A DNA stretch of 64,000 nt from assembly GCA_024734555.1 (NCBI GenBank), contig JANPWX010000077.1, forward strand, positions 3,799,337-3,863,336, read 5' to 3'. Below, in pieces: positions 63,218 through 64,000 of the stretch. The notes under the pieces are model-generated. The model did not search any database. It had not been told where the DNA came from and saw only the letters and a list, made by a program, of their open reading frames with translations. The translations under genes were made by a program, and so were the position numbers. The DNA is from Trochalopteron elliotii. Its lineage: Eukaryota > Chordata > Aves > Passeriformes > Leiothrichidae. How positions within the stretch are numbered: position 1 is the first letter of the stretch; each line of letters starts with the position of its first letter.

Positions 63218-64000
63218 CTTGTCATGCCTGCTAAAATATATTAAGTTATATTTAATAAGAAAAGAAACCAAAAATATATGTTTGAGTGGTTATGGAATCA
63301 GATAATTTTCAGAGGTATTTAAAATTCTCGTTCAACCATAAAGTAATGTAATTTAATGATTATATGATTTCAAAGTGTTTCTGAGTATGATGAAGTGTGC
63401 ATACTTTCAAGAGGTTGCAAAAAAACCCACTGTTATGCAGCAATGAAAGAGAAAGCTATTTGTTTCTTTTAGAACTTTTGAAAATTTATCAAAAGTCATT
63501 GTCTGTTTCCTCATTTTACCATAGAACTGAAAAAAACTTAATCATTTGGACTCTTTCATGCAACAAAAAATAAGTGTCTGTAATGGCAACGTGTATGCCA
63601 ATTTTTTGGTGCAAGTCTTGGTTGCAATTCCAAATGGTCAAATTACTAATAACCCCTGAGAACAGCAGCTTCTGCCAGAAATTAAGGAGGAACCAGAGCT
63701 ATAGAGCTGCTGACGCCATTCTAAAATGACCTGTAAGAGTAATTCTAACTAACCTCAGCTGCTTTGTGCCAGAGTTGCTAGTGCAACTTGTTCCTTGTTA
63801 AATCTTTCTGACTTTCCTTGAAAAAATAATTATTCTTCAACTATTTTGGTGATTCAGCCTTTTATAGGATCATCTATGTTAAGTTTTTTTCAAATTCCAC
63901 TAACTCTCTTAGAAAGGGAGAGAGATTTGCTCATCATGGGTCATAAAGAAGTCAGGTTTTTTTTACATTTTCACCTTAATAAAAAGCAAACAAGATGAAA
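63218..64000. other. AT-rich spacer to window edge
   Basis: No gene or recognisable repeat was seen. Confidence 0.5.

Overview
This window looks like ordinary nuclear DNA from a bird, probably a neognath and perhaps a passerine. The sign is the repeat content. CR1 LINE fragments are frequent, several ending in the avian CR1 3' signature (variants of ATTCTATGATTCT). There are also several avian-type endogenous retrovirus LTRs, flanked by short target-site duplications (TSDs) where both ends survive. By eye the DNA is AT-rich and CpG-poor outside the repeats. I found no protein-coding exon I can defend, no tRNA or rRNA gene, no CRISPR array and no bacterial-style operon. The longest open frames lie inside retroelements or simple repeats, or are chance frames. 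The window reads as an intergenic or long-intron, gene-poor segment.

Layout. 1-7.2 kb is repeat-rich: a CR1 3' end (1-252), a solo LTR on the minus strand (2042-2664) with an exact 5-bp TSD, a plus-strand CR1 (4571-5150), and a minus-strand CR1 (5513-7215) split by a solo LTR (5887-6522). 7.2-22.9 kb is almost free of recognisable interspersed repeats. 22.9-23.8 kb is a CR1 fragment. 28.2-28.7 kb is an LTR. 31.3, 39.5 and 56.4 kb hold three copies of one LTR family. 34.8-35.3, 43.2-43.9, 46.4 and 50.3-50.6 kb hold CR1 pieces of different ages. 38.1 kb is a hexanucleotide array and 52.3-52.5 kb a CCAT-type array. 54.8-63.2 kb is the densest retroelement zone: several LTR or LTR-like segments, an old CR1 split by an LTR (60.25-61.84 kb), and a well-bounded solo LTR (62761-63211).

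The elements do not cooperate. They are a record of successive insertions: old CR1 copies first, LTR elements later landing inside two of them and collapsing to solo LTRs, then microsatellite growth and small tandem duplications. I did not find a convincing new biological system. The best unexplained items are a decayed coding-like stretch on the minus strand near 48.8-49.3 kb, an LTR-like segment at 54.8-55.6 kb bracketed by a 12-bp near-repeat, a C-rich island at 16.0-17.2 kb, and a DR1 nuclear-receptor-like site at 11.64 kb inside the repeat-poor region. All assignments rest on reading the sequence and remembered family consensus patterns. No search was run.
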